64,000 bases of DNA from contig NZ_NITZ01000011.1 in NCBI RefSeq assembly GCF_002632615.1, positions 62,001 through 126,000 on the forward strand, in the 5' to 3' direction. Under the pieces are notes generated by a model, which saw nothing but the letters and a program-made list of their open reading frames with translations, was not told the origin of the DNA and did not search any database. Of this stretch, positions 39,312 to 48,849 are shown one piece after another (the stretch's first letter is position 1; each line of letters opens with the position of its first letter). The position numbers and the translations under genes are program-made. This stretch comes from Xenorhabdus miraniensis (lineage in GTDB: Bacteria; Pseudomonadota; Gammaproteobacteria; Enterobacterales; Enterobacteriaceae).

Positions 39312-39408
39312 CGGCCATTCCTTATATTAATTCTATAATTTATTGTTATATTTCCCATTGTTAATACAGAAGATATTGTTAACGCAGAAATAAAATAGCC
39401 ATCTGCCA

Positions 39409-41937
39409 TCATCGACACTCTTCATGCAGCGAAATCACCATTGCTTTACTTTCAGGCAGATGAAAACGCGTTTTACATTGTTCAAACTGACCATTCCCCC
39501 ATTGAACAGATAATTCGCCCTGTTCTGGAACCCCGCCGAAATAAACTTCTCCTCCACTACCAACAATGCTGTGATTGGTAGTCAAGGAATGAAGTGTGTT
39601 TTTTTCATTCAAGGTAACTATTGTGCCAAAAGGAATGGGTTTGCCCTGATAAGTCAAGGTAAACAGCACTCGGCGACCGATCCGTGTTTGGAAGTCAGCG
39701 ATGACCACAGCTCCCTGTGTTGGAATGACAGTCTGGATATTAGACCCGATCTCCACGCCCTCCCCAAAAGAATCCGGTGACAAGGCGATACGGTTACGGT
39801 TATAAGGGCTGACATTAGGCAATACTGCATGACCTTGTCCATCAGTTTCAACGCCGTTATAGCCAGTGACTTTAATGCCGGTCGCTCCAGCCGTTCTGAC
39901 CAAAGCAATGGTTTCCCCCAGTGGTTGCGACCAGGTCAGGCCATGGCGATGGGCAACTACGCCTCCTCTGAGACCATAGCTAATTTGCTTTGAATCATCA
40001 CTGTAGTGATATCCGCCAGACAACACACCGTAACAACCTTTATAGTTAAGGTTTATATTGCCGCCAGTGCCCTGTTCATGATTATCATGGCTCTGCTGTA
40101 AGGAATAATTCAATCTACCTAAGGCGGTACCACTCAACCCAACTGATTGGTTGATATCACCCCGACGATTATGATTAATGCTATAAGTCGCCCAACTACT
40201 TGTACTTGGCAACCAACGTTCGAGGGGAATCTGTACATTAAATGCCAGTTGATTATCGGCCATTGAGTCACCTGAACTCATATTTTGGACGTAATTCAGG
40301 GTGTAATGGATATCGGCATAACTGACGCTGTACCCGACATTTAAACTGCGGGTAACGCCTCTGCGTTCCCAATCATTCTGTAGATAACCGGAAAAATAGA
40401 GACTGCCATAATCCGACAAACCCTGACTCAATGTGAGCTGAAGTTTATGTTTATTCTGATGTAATGGCTCCTCATATGCTGCCCTGTTATTAATGTCCTG
40501 AAATTCGTAAAAATACGGCGAAGGGTAATAATAACTGGTCAGTGAAAAATTCGTGCCTGTCTGTTCAAAGTCTTTGGCATACTGTACCCGATAGGCCCAA
40601 CCCCATTGTTGGCCTTTATGGATAATATCAGCCTGTGACTGCGTAATATCAAACGCCAGCGATCCCCAATGACCAAGGCTGTATCCTAAACCAACTGCAT
40701 ACGCCTGATAATTTGAAGACAGTAACATACCGCCATAAAGGGTTGCTGCATATGGCAGACCGTAATAAACTTCGCCCTGTGTGAAAATTGGCTGATAGGC
40801 ATCTGCACGCGAATCACGATATTTTCCCAGCGTAAAATTGTATTTGAAGTGCTCTTCCCTCAACATAACAGGAATTGATGAAAATGGCTGCACAAAGTGA
40901 CGTTCACGCCCATCAGCTTCCCGAATGACTACATCCAAATTTCCCCCGGAAGAGGTTGGATAAAGGTCATCAATCACAAAAGCACCAGGTGGAACATTTG
41001 CCTGATAAATAATGTACCCGTTTTGACGAATAGTAATCTGAGCATTACTTTCTGCGATCCCCCTCACTACCGGAGCAAATCCCCGTTGACTATCCGGCAA
41101 CATGTTATCATCCGACATCAAGGTGACACCGCGAAAAGCAAATCCACTAAACAAATCGCCTTGTGTATTTGTCTCACCAATCACAAGCTGGCTTTTTAGC
41201 GCATGAATATCACGCTGCAAAGAAGTATTCAGATTTTCCCAATATGATTTATCACCACTATTTTTGCCAAAGTTTCGATAGTAGGTGGAATAATTCCGTA
41301 AACGCCAGCTTCCCCAATTCAATCCACTACGTAAATTCATATAGAAATTCTTCGTACCCGAATCGTTTTTACCCCAGGTATTTACACCATTGAGGTCATA
41401 GCTGGCCCATAATGCTGACTCTCCTTGCTGCCAAAGTGACGGATCAATCGCCCCACGGGCTGCTGCTGCCATTGCTGCCTGAGGAATAGTGATCGACAGA
41501 GTTTGTTGACTCAATTGTAATGATGCGTCGGCATAAGGAAGAACATCAGATAAATCAGTAAATTGCTCATATGAATTCAGTTTTGGAAAAGCAGATGTAT
41601 TAACCCCCCAGTCAATCAATTGCTGAACTGATAAAATGGGTTGAAGTTTCTTCTCTGTTCCCATCACAAATTGGATATCTTGTGTACCCTTATCCTGATC
41701 ATTGACGCGAATAGCAACCCTGTATATTCCGGGTGCACTGCCACCTTTCTCAGAAAAATAACTTAAATCGGGTAGTGGAGCAGACGGATCATGGATTTCC
41801 AAGGCATTTAAGTCAAAGAGTTCACTGGCATGCCCAGCAACAGGTATCACTAACAATACCCCTGACAACATGACCATCAACAACAACGCTAACCGCTTAT
41901 AGACAACAAAAATAATCAAGCTCATAACGCCAAACAT
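39409..41937 (-). CDS. Outer-membrane fimbrial usher
   Basis: An 842-residue protein of the FimD/PapC family. It has a signal sequence, an N-terminal chaperone-binding domain (about 38-170, starting FDLNAL), a 24-strand barrel with plug (the RGIAESNAQITIRQNGYIIYQANVPPGAF region near 290-320 is a family hallmark), and C-terminal domains with a Cys pair near the end. It exports and orders the subunits. It lies 21 bp after the chaperone gene. The start region has several Met codons before the hydrophobic core, so the precise start is uncertain. Confidence 0.95.
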   Translation of the reverse strand: MFGVMSLIIFVVYKRLALLLMVMLSGVLLVIPVAGHASELFDLNALEIHDPSAPLPDLSYFSEKGGSAPGIYRVAIRVNDQDKGTQDIQFVMGTEKKLQPILSVQQLIDWGVNTSAFPKLNSYEQFTDLSDVLPYADASLQLSQQTLSITIPQAAMAAAARGAIDPSLWQQGESALWASYDLNGVNTWGKNDSGTKNFYMNLRSGLNWGSWRLRNYSTYYRNFGKNSGDKSYWENLNTSLQRDIHALKSQLVIGETNTQGDLFSGFAFRGVTLMSDDNMLPDSQRGFAPVVRGIAESNAQITIRQNGYIIYQANVPPGAFVIDDLYPTSSGGNLDVVIREADGRERHFVQPFSSIPVMLREEHFKYNFTLGKYRDSRADAYQPIFTQGEVYYGLPYAATLYGGMLLSSNYQAYAVGLGYSLGHWGSLAFDITQSQADIIHKGQQWGWAYRVQYAKDFEQTGTNFSLTSYYYPSPYFYEFQDINNRAAYEEPLHQNKHKLQLTLSQGLSDYGSLYFSGYLQNDWERRGVTRSLNVGYSVSYADIHYTLNYVQNMSSGDSMADNQLAFNVQIPLERWLPSTSSWATYSINHNRRGDINQSVGLSGTALGRLNYSLQQSHDNHEQGTGGNINLNYKGCYGVLSGGYHYSDDSKQISYGLRGGVVAHRHGLTWSQPLGETIALVRTAGATGIKVTGYNGVETDGQGHAVLPNVSPYNRNRIALSPDSFGEGVEIGSNIQTVIPTQGAVVIADFQTRIGRRVLFTLTYQGKPIPFGTIVTLNEKNTLHSLTTNHSIVGSGGEVYFGGVPEQGELSVQWGNGQFEQCKTRFHLPESKAMVISLHEECR

Positions 41938-41958
41938 CTTCTTATTCTGACTGATAGG

Positions 41959-42666
41959 TTATTGCACAAGTGATAATGTTTGGTATTGGGGATCAGTGAT
42001 ACCACCATAATCATTGATGGTTCTCCAAGTAACGGTATTACCAGAATCTATAGGCAACGGCCATTGCCGACTGCTAAACGGTGCTATCATGCCGGTTTCC
42101 GGTATTGCACTTTTCCCAAGCTTGATCTCATAAAAAGAGACATAAAAAGGCGTTGGATTCTGCACCATTAATTGCCCTGCTTGCCGGGAAAAAATGAGTT
42201 GTTGATAGGCCTTCGCAGCGCGTTGTTCTGTCAGCCCTGCCGGACGATAAAAAAGTTTTATCCGGTTTTTCAGCGATATTAGTAAGCGACTTGTGTCATT
42301 TTTATTCAGGGCAGGAATAGCCTTAACATTAAGCCAAAAAACAGATTCACGATCCTGTGGTAATACGCCATTCATGAGAATAATTCGCAAACGATTTTCG
42401 TGTTCACCATCTAAACGAAACAAAGGTGGTGTAACTAAAAATGGTATTTTTTGACCAGAAGATTCAACAGTGGGAGTAAAAATATCTACCCAGGACTGAA
42501 TTAGATATACATTTTCTTTGCTGTCATTGATGACGGAAATGGCGACTTCACGTTGCGAGGCTTCATAGATCACCCGAGTGCTACTGAGTGATATTCCCGC
42601 GTGGACAGGAGTAGCAAGGAAAACAGGCAGAAAAAATAACAGCCCGATCAAAAAATGTTTTGACAT
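41959..42666 (-). CDS. Periplasmic fimbrial chaperone (PapD-like)
   Basis: A 235-residue protein with a signal peptide (cleavage near VHA-GI around 23) and a two-domain PapD-type immunoglobulin fold. Visible hallmarks are the ISLSSTRVIYEASQRE start, a FWLNVKAIP segment and the KLFYRP segment. It donates a strand to subunits in the periplasm and hands them to the usher. It sits between major subunit and usher genes. Confidence 0.95.
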   Translation of the reverse strand: MSKHFLIGLLFFLPVFLATPVHAGISLSSTRVIYEASQREVAISVINDSKENVYLIQSWVDIFTPTVESSGQKIPFLVTPPLFRLDGEHENRLRIILMNGVLPQDRESVFWLNVKAIPALNKNDTSRLLISLKNRIKLFYRPAGLTEQRAAKAYQQLIFSRQAGQLMVQNPTPFYVSFYEIKLGKSAIPETGMIAPFSSRQWPLPIDSGNTVTWRTINDYGGITDPQYQTLSLVQ

Positions 42667-42765
42667 AACGACATATCCCTACACAAATTCAAGATAAGGG
42701 ATACCCCACCAAACACGGCGGGGATATCACAGAGGCAATAAAAATAGAAACGTAAGGAATTGGAA

Positions 42766-43329
42766 CTAATCGTAACTTACGGTAAAGCTTGCATTAGCCT
42801 GCACCGGACCTGCTGTAATATTACCTAGATCTTTTGTTGCCACATACTTAGCAACAAAAAGCAATTCTTTAGTAGCAGAAGCGCCAGAATTTAGAGTAGC
42901 AACTGCTACAGGATCCTTTCCTATTTCGATTAGCGAGTCATTTGATTTATTATAAATACCAATGCCAACACCAGCAGCGGGAGAACTCGTTGCACTATTC
43001 TTCAGCACCTTTGAATTATTAGCATCTGGAGTACCAATAAAACTGATCTTCACTGAAGAGCTATTTGATGACTTACAATTACTCAGCTTAATTTTAAAAT
43101 CTGTATCACCTTTAGCATCATCCTTGGCTGTAAAATCCCCCACGCCAACATCACGCATCTTAACACTACCAATATGACTCCCACTATCACCCACTACAAC
43201 AGTAGAGCATGTTCCTTTAGTTACTTTACCAGTAAAGGTAATAGAACCATTATTACTAGCAGCAAATACGGAAACAACCATAGAACACCAAACCACCACT
43301 ATAACAGCAGATCTCATTAATAAATTCAC
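42766..43329 (-). CDS. Major fimbrial subunit (pilin)
   Basis: A 187-residue pilin with a signal peptide (cleavage after VFA at residue 24), the disulfide Cys pair (Cys41 and Cys84) and the C-terminal beta-zipper ending ASFTVSYD with the penultimate Tyr. First gene of the four-gene operon, with 99 bp before the chaperone gene, a gap where such operons often hold an attenuating stem. The mature protein is very rich in Ser, Asn and Lys. Confidence 0.92.
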   Translation of the reverse strand: MNLLMRSAVIVVVWCSMVVSVFAASNNGSITFTGKVTKGTCSTVVVGDSGSHIGSVKMRDVGVGDFTAKDDAKGDTDFKIKLSNCKSSNSSSVKISFIGTPDANNSKVLKNSATSSPAAGVGIGIYNKSNDSLIEIGKDPVAVATLNSGASATKELLFVAKYVATKDLGNITAGPVQANASFTVSYD

Positions 43330-44327
43330 TTCTTTATTCCATTTATATTACGTGCATGTGTAAAACTCATCGAGAAGAAAACGTCTTCCGTTCAAAGTCC
43401 CTAAAAAATAATAAATTAATATCAATAAAAATCTAATACACTTTATTTAAAAATTAATAAATGCAATCCTTTAACATCAAAAACCCTTAATAAATACACC
43501 ACCAACGATCGAAAAAGAAAAGAAAGATATAGTTATCTCTATTTTTCTTCCCAATATTAGTTTGACAATATGATAAATGATAATTTCTCTTCTTTTCGTC
43601 AATTTATACAGACGCATATGTATAAAAATAACCAAAAAAAGTGTTTTGGGTTAAAAAACACTCATTATGTTATAAATATGTTGATTAAATGCTATAGAGG
43701 AGAGAGCATCCATATATAGGGAAAACATAAACACGGCCTCCATGCCAAATGCTATTAAATAAATTTAGCTTACAGCAATATATTATATGAACAATATTAA
43801 TAAAACCCCTATTACTAATGGAATCAAGATACACTAACTCATTTCGTCGTAAAAATTGTTATTAACTATTTATAAGAAACAATTGATAGATAAAAACTAT
43901 CGAAATGCTTATTTCGATCGTCATTTACTGTCAATTACTCAAAATTTTCGATTTCAAGATCAAATAACAAGCACACCAACCAGTCTGAAATTTATCCAGC
44001 CACCACTAAAAAACGAATTCTCATATTTGGGTACAATACCATCCTGAGCAATATAATATTCTGAAATATCATATTATTGATATAAAATAGTTATACTTTT
44101 AGCTAACTTTATACCTACAAACACCGCATAATGGTTATTGCTTTATTGATAAACTGAAACTCTGATTAAACTAAAAAGCCACCACCATATATTCATGCTA
44201 GATAGTTTTAAATTGTGTCCTCTATAAGTCTGCAAGGGGGCTATTTTTCAACCCACCTTTTCTGCTTTATCTTTCATTTATACCCAAAATACCAGATTAG
44301 CAATTGAGTATTATTGAGACATTAATT
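43330..44327. other. 1-kb AT-rich region upstream of the fimbrial operon
   Basis: 998 bp of strongly AT-rich DNA with only short, unconvincing open frames (longest 63 codons, 43,856-44,047 plus). It holds a minus-strand terminator-like hairpin (listed separately) about 310 bp before the pilin start and presumably the fimbrial promoter. I looked for inverted repeats that would mark a fim-type invertible promoter and found none I trust. Confidence 0.55.
43633..43662 (-). terminator. Rho-independent terminator-like hairpin, minus strand
   Basis: On the minus strand the stem AGTGTTTT / AAAACACT with a short loop is followed directly by seven T residues, a classical intrinsic terminator. It points toward the pilin gene, about 310 bp upstream of it. 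The only listed minus-strand gene before it is the DUF4291 gene, 665 bp away, so it may instead end an unannotated small transcript or attenuate a long fimbrial leader. Confidence 0.7.
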
Positions 44328-44900
44328 TTAATCCAGATATATTCTTTCTTCAGGGAGCAATGACTTAGCCATATCCAACTCATTCTTTTGCACTAAGCGA
44401 TGAATTTCATGTGCTTGTTCAGTCACATCACTGATCTTAATAATCCAATGATTCACATATTTCTCAACAGCTTGATTGCGTAAACCAATCTGGATAGTCC
44501 TCTGTTCCAATTTATTTAATGAGATGTCCCGTTCAGGATCCCACTGGATCACAACATCACTGTTCTGTACTTTCTTCTTCCATACTTCTATTGAATCAAA
44601 AAGTTTATGATCAAAATGGCTGACCACACCTTGCTGGATGATTTCTTTAAATCCTTCATGTGTCAGGTCAATCGCCAGAATTCGCTTCTGCCCTTCATCT
44701 TTTTTTGCCCAACCGGAGCGGTACATCATCCATAAAAAGGAAGGTTTAATCCATGTCATGCGGGTCATACTGAAAGGGGGGGAAACAAAAGTACCGCTTT
44801 GGATGGCACTGTCAGCGATTGAATCGGAATAAGCTTGATATACTCTGATATATTCATCAGTGTAATTTGCTTTTATTGCGTTATTTTTATATGAAAACAT
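44328..44900 (-). CDS. DUF4291 family protein
   Basis: A 190-residue protein matching the DUF4291 pattern well: an N-terminal YTDEYIRVYQAYS segment, the central MTWIKPSFLWMMYRSGW block and the ILAIDLTHEGF strand. The family is widespread and of unknown function. It has no signal peptide or membrane segment. Minus strand, divergent from the small unknown gene at 45,006, with about 105 bp between. Confidence 0.85.
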   Translation of the reverse strand: MFSYKNNAIKANYTDEYIRVYQAYSDSIADSAIQSGTFVSPPFSMTRMTWIKPSFLWMMYRSGWAKKDEGQKRILAIDLTHEGFKEIIQQGVVSHFDHKLFDSIEVWKKKVQNSDVVIQWDPERDISLNKLEQRTIQIGLRNQAVEKYVNHWIIKISDVTEQAHEIHRLVQKNELDMAKSLLPEERIYLD

Positions 44901-45005
44901 AATATCCTTATTTTTATCTTTGGTTAGAAATATCTATTTTAATTATACAACTGTACAATATACATTTTCTCAAGGGAAGTTAATTTTTATGCTTAAGGTA
45001 TTATC

Positions 45006-45338
45006 ATGAAGCGTATTGATATATATATTGAAATGTTAAGCTTTGCACTGCCTTATATCAGAAATGTACAAACACTTAGCCCAATTAGAAAAGGGCGAGA
45101 TAAATCCTGCTATCATGAAGCAGAATTATTACACGACATTGTTAAATCTCTAAGAGAAACAAAAAATTGTAATCATGATATTTATTTTTTAAATAACCAA
45201 GCCAGATACTATTTAGAAAATGCTAATAGTAAAATATGCGCAAATTATCAATTCCATAAAGAACGAATTAAAATGCTTTTTGAGTTGGTTCCAGATGAAA
45301 TGAAAAAACAGCTACAGTGGTCAGGGCCTGAATTATAA
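45006..45338 (+). CDS. Hypothetical protein
   Basis: A 110-residue protein that I do not recognise. It appears helical and charged, without signal peptide, with a His-Glu/His-Asp stretch (YHEAELLHD at about 36-44) and a C-terminal FHKERIKMLFELVPDEM segment. An AAGGTATT sequence lies just before the start. It is plus strand and convergent with flhA, with a hairpin between them. It occupies the position where flhE would be expected but does not resemble FlhE. Confidence 0.6.
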   Translation: MKRIDIYIEMLSFALPYIRNVQTLSPIRKGRDKSCYHEAELLHDIVKSLRETKNCNHDIYFLNNQARYYLENANSKICANYQFHKERIKMLFELVPDEMKKQLQWSGPEL

Positions 45339-45364
45339 TAAGGTGATCACAAAGGATCACCTTA
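45339..45364. terminator. Hairpin between the convergent unknown gene and flhA
   Basis: A 10-bp perfect stem (taaggtgatc / gatcacctta) with a 6-nt loop starts right at the end of the plus-strand unknown gene and lies about 40 bp past the flhA stop. It can serve both directions, with T-rich sequence following on the plus side. Confidence 0.65.
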
Positions 45365-45406
45365 TATTCATTATTCTTTCACTTCAAAACAAAGTTTCTG
45401 CCAATA

Positions 45407-47509
45407 CTACCTCGTACCGCCAATCGTTGCTGTCATTCTGATTTGACGATTGTCGGTGATTTCAAGGTTAGATAATACAACCAAGCGCGGCAATACACGG
45501 CGCAGGAAGCGAGAAAGCAGCGGCCGCAGTGCGTGATTTACCAATAGCACTGGTGGTGCACCCAACATTTCCTGACGCTCCAAAGCTTCTGCCGCCTGAC
45601 GTTCAAGACTTTCAGCCAAGCCCGGCTCTAAACCGCCACCATTTTGCAGCGCTTGCAGCAGTAATCTTTCCAGACCGGCATCCAGGCCAATCACTTTGAT
45701 CTCATCCGCTCCCGGGAACCATTGCTGAGCAATCGCCCTGCCAAGTGCAATTCGGATCATCGCCGTTAATTCATACGGATCTTTCTGTACCGGTGCGTGT
45801 TCTGCCAGCGTTTCAATAATGGTACGCATATCACGAATCGGCACTTGTTCTGCCAATAGGTTTTGCAGAACCTTATGCAGCGTTGTCAGGCTGACGACAT
45901 CAGGAATGAAATCTTCCGTCAATTTCGGCATTTCCTGACTGACACGCTCAAACAGCTGCTGTGCTTCCTGTCTTCCAAAGAGTTCACTGGAATGCTGGGA
46001 AAGCAAATGGTTAAGGTGAGTCGCCACAACGGTACTGGCTGCTACAACGGTATAACCTTGTACCTGTGCCTGTTCTCTTAAGCTGTCATCAATCCAGACT
46101 GCCGCCAGACCAAAGGCCGGATCTGTCGTCAAATCCCCTTGTAGTTCACCTACAGCGCCGCCCGGATTAATCGCCAACCAGCGGCCCGGATGAGCTTCAC
46201 CACGACCAATTTCGACACCTTTCATCATGATACGGTAACTGGCTGGTGCCAATTCAAGGTTGTCACGAATATGCACGACAGGGGGCAAATATCCCACTTC
46301 TTGCGCGAATTTTTTACGAATACCACTGATACGACCAAGCAACTCGCCATTTTGGCGGAAGTCCACCATCGGGATCAAACGATAGCCAACTTCCATGCCC
46401 AGCGGATCTTCCAATTGCACATCAGACCATGATGCTTCTGCGGTTTGTTGTTGTTCTTCTACCACTTTCATCTCTTCATGTTGTGCCATAAGCGGATTTT
46501 TGTCCTTACGCAATAGGAAATAACCCACGCCTGCCAATGCCGCCGTAAACAATAAAAAGACAAAGTTAGGCATACCCGGCACCAAGCCGAGTAAGCCAAG
46601 TACACCAGCACTTAACATCATCACCTTGGGATTGTTAAAAAGCTGGGTCACCATTTGCTGACCAACATCTTCATCAGTCGCTACACGAGTTACAATAACG
46701 CCCGCTGCGGTAGAGATGATCAATGCAGGTAACTGGGCAACCAATCCGTCACCGATAGTCAGCAGGGTATAAGCTTCCGCTGCATCACCCAGAGCCAAAC
46801 CATGTTGGGCAACACCGACAATCAAACCACCGATCACGTTGATCACCAATATCATCAATCCGGCAATCGCATCACCGCGCACGAATTTACTCGCACCGTC
46901 CATTGAGCCGTAGAAATCCGCCTCCTGTGTTACCTCGGCACGACGTTTTTTCGCCTCATCTTCGCCGATCAATCCGGCATTCAGGTCAGCATCAATCGCC
47001 ATTTGTTTGCCGGGCATTCCATCCAGCACAAAACGCGCACCGACTTCTGCGATACGCCCTGCACCTTTGGTAATAACCATAAAGTTAATCAGGATCAAGA
47101 TAACAAAAACCACGATACCTATCGCAAAATTACCACCGACAAGGAAGTGACCAAAGGCCTCCACGACTTGCCCCGCGGCCGCAGAGCCAGTATGCCCTTC
47201 CATCAGGATAATTCGTGTGGAAGCGACGTTTAGTGACAGACGCAGTAAGGTTGAGAACAGCAGAATTGTCGGGAATGCGGCAAAGTCCAGCGTCCGACGG
47301 GTGAACATCGCCACCAGCAAAACCATGATGGAAAGTGCAATGTTGAAAGTGAATAGCAGATCAAGCAGGAATGGTGGCAACGGCAGTACCATCATCGACA
47401 AGATCATGAGAATCAAAACAGGCCCCGCAAGCATTTGCCACTGGGAGCCTTTTATATTCCCCGGTAAACGATTTCCCGATAAACGTAGTAATGAGGCCAG
47501 ATTAGCCAT
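45407..47509 (-). CDS. flhA: Flagellar type III export gate protein FlhA
   Basis: A 700-residue protein (E. coli 692) with about eight membrane segments in the first 340 residues, including the conserved FHIPEP-type cytoplasmic loop region (AKKRRAEVTQEADFYGSMDGASKFVRGDAIAG near 190-220), then a cytoplasmic domain of about 350 residues that binds chaperone-substrate pairs such as FlgN-FlgK. It overlaps flhB by 8 bp. FlhE, the usual third gene, does not follow. Confidence 0.97.
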   Translation of the reverse strand: MANLASLLRLSGNRLPGNIKGSQWQMLAGPVLILMILSMMVLPLPPFLLDLLFTFNIALSIMVLLVAMFTRRTLDFAAFPTILLFSTLLRLSLNVASTRIILMEGHTGSAAAGQVVEAFGHFLVGGNFAIGIVVFVILILINFMVITKGAGRIAEVGARFVLDGMPGKQMAIDADLNAGLIGEDEAKKRRAEVTQEADFYGSMDGASKFVRGDAIAGLMILVINVIGGLIVGVAQHGLALGDAAEAYTLLTIGDGLVAQLPALIISTAAGVIVTRVATDEDVGQQMVTQLFNNPKVMMLSAGVLGLLGLVPGMPNFVFLLFTAALAGVGYFLLRKDKNPLMAQHEEMKVVEEQQQTAEASWSDVQLEDPLGMEVGYRLIPMVDFRQNGELLGRISGIRKKFAQEVGYLPPVVHIRDNLELAPASYRIMMKGVEIGRGEAHPGRWLAINPGGAVGELQGDLTTDPAFGLAAVWIDDSLREQAQVQGYTVVAASTVVATHLNHLLSQHSSELFGRQEAQQLFERVSQEMPKLTEDFIPDVVSLTTLHKVLQNLLAEQVPIRDMRTIIETLAEHAPVQKDPYELTAMIRIALGRAIAQQWFPGADEIKVIGLDAGLERLLLQALQNGGGLEPGLAESLERQAAEALERQEMLGAPPVLLVNHALRPLLSRFLRRVLPRLVVLSNLEITDNRQIRMTATIGGTR

Positions 47510-48653
47510 GACGATTATTTTCTCCAGCGAAATCCAGTGCTGGCGGCACTGGCAGATTTTCAGGTTTTTTCGGTTTCAGGCCACCTTCCTGTTTCCAACG
47601 TTTCAATTGGTAAACCCAGGCAAGCACTTCTGCGACAGCAGCATAGAGCGCCGCAGGAATAAAGCCGCCTACCTCAGCATGACGAAATAACGCCCTCGCC
47701 AAAGGTGGAGCTTCCAGTAACGGAATGCGATTTTCAGCACCGATTTCTTTAATGCGCAAGGCAATAAGCCCTGCCCCTTTTGCCAACACTTTAGGGGCGC
47801 TCATCTTTTTGCTGTCGTATTGCAAGGCAACAGCGTAATGGGTTGGGTTGGTGACAATGACATCAGCTTTTGGCACATCCGCCATCATGCGTTTACGCGC
47901 AGCCGCTCGCTGTTGTTGACGGATCCTTGCCTTTACATGCGGGTCCCCTTCTTGTTCCTTAAATTCATCCTTGATCTCCTGACGAGTCATTCTCAACTTT
48001 TTCAAATGGCTGCGAATTTGATAAAACACATCAAACGCCACCATCGGTATCAGCATAAATAAGACAACATAGCCGGCAAAAATCAGCATCATCATCGCAT
48101 CGCTCAACGCCATCAGCGGAGGCTGGGCAGTCAGGTTGAGCATGGCAGGCCAATTCAACCAGATAAACAGCGCGGCACCGCTTCCCACCAATGATGCTTT
48201 CAGGATGGCTTTGAACAGTTCTGCCAACGCATTCATGGAGAAGATTTTCTTCAAGCCAGAAATGGGATTCAACTTAGCCAGGTCAAATTTGATGGATTTT
48301 GAGCTGAATAACAGCCCGCCCATTAAAGCGGGTGCGCTGAGCGCAATTAAAACTAACCCGACAAAAACTGGCAGCAATGCCCAGACCGCCTGTTTCAGCA
48401 ATCGGCCAACTTGTTGCACCATCTGTTTGTCATTACTGACCATATTGTGATCAAAATTGAATCCTTCAAACACCATCAGGGAAAGATCATGGGTGATTGA
48501 TTGTCCGCTCATCCAGAGCAGGCTTACGCCTCCAGCTAACATCAGGATGGAAGTGAGTTCTCTGGAACGCGCAATTTGCCCATCTTTACGGGCTTTTTCC
48601 CGTTTATGGGGCGTGGGTTCTTCGGTTTTTTCGAGATCGCTATCTTCAGCCAC
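47502..48653 (-). CDS. flhB: Flagellar export switch protein FlhB
   Basis: 383 residues from a GTG at 48,653. The open frame runs 28 codons further upstream, but the GTG is preceded by AAGGAAA, restores the E. coli length (382) and starts the conserved EDSDLEKTEEPTPHKREKAR stretch. Four membrane segments precede a cytoplasmic domain with the self-cleaving NPTH site. FlhB switches export from hook to filament substrates. Confidence 0.95.
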   Translation of the reverse strand: MAEDSDLEKTEEPTPHKREKARKDGQIARSRELTSILMLAGGVSLLWMSGQSITHDLSLMVFEGFNFDHNMVSNDKQMVQQVGRLLKQAVWALLPVFVGLVLIALSAPALMGGLLFSSKSIKFDLAKLNPISGLKKIFSMNALAELFKAILKASLVGSGAALFIWLNWPAMLNLTAQPPLMALSDAMMMLIFAGYVVLFMLIPMVAFDVFYQIRSHLKKLRMTRQEIKDEFKEQEGDPHVKARIRQQQRAAARKRMMADVPKADVIVTNPTHYAVALQYDSKKMSAPKVLAKGAGLIALRIKEIGAENRIPLLEAPPLARALFRHAEVGGFIPAALYAAVAEVLAWVYQLKRWKQEGGLKPKKPENLPVPPALDFAGENNRHG

Positions 48654-48804
48654 GGCTTTCCTTGGTGAGCATTCGTTACTGCATGCAGAAAATTTGCCTT
48701 TGGAAAAGGGCAAATAAAATTGTGTTAAGCATGACAAAAGCCCAGAAATTCAATGGCGGGAACACTGCGAAATTTGCAGGGGTATTTGGGGAATTATGAG
48801 AGCG

Positions 48805-48825
48805 CCGGAGGCATCCAGCCTCCGG
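48805..48825. terminator. GC-rich hairpin between protease-like gene and flhB
   Basis: Arms ccggaggc and gcctccgg pair over 8 GC-rich bases around a 5-nt loop, 25 bp past the stop of the aspartic protease-like gene and upstream of flhB on the same strand. No U-tract follows, so it may be a weak terminator or a stabilising stem. Confidence 0.45.
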
Positions 48826-48849
48826 TATGGTTAGAACAGGTTATATGCC

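Noticed and set aside
43856..44047. 63-codon ORF upstream of the fimbrial operon
   Set aside because: Too short, AT-driven composition, no start signal or similarity to a known fimbrial regulator.
43330..44327. Fim-type invertible promoter switched by the serine recombinase
   Set aside because: No pair of matching inverted repeats was found around the presumed fimbrial promoter, and the recombinase gene is 8 kb away; fim-type switches use tyrosine recombinases.
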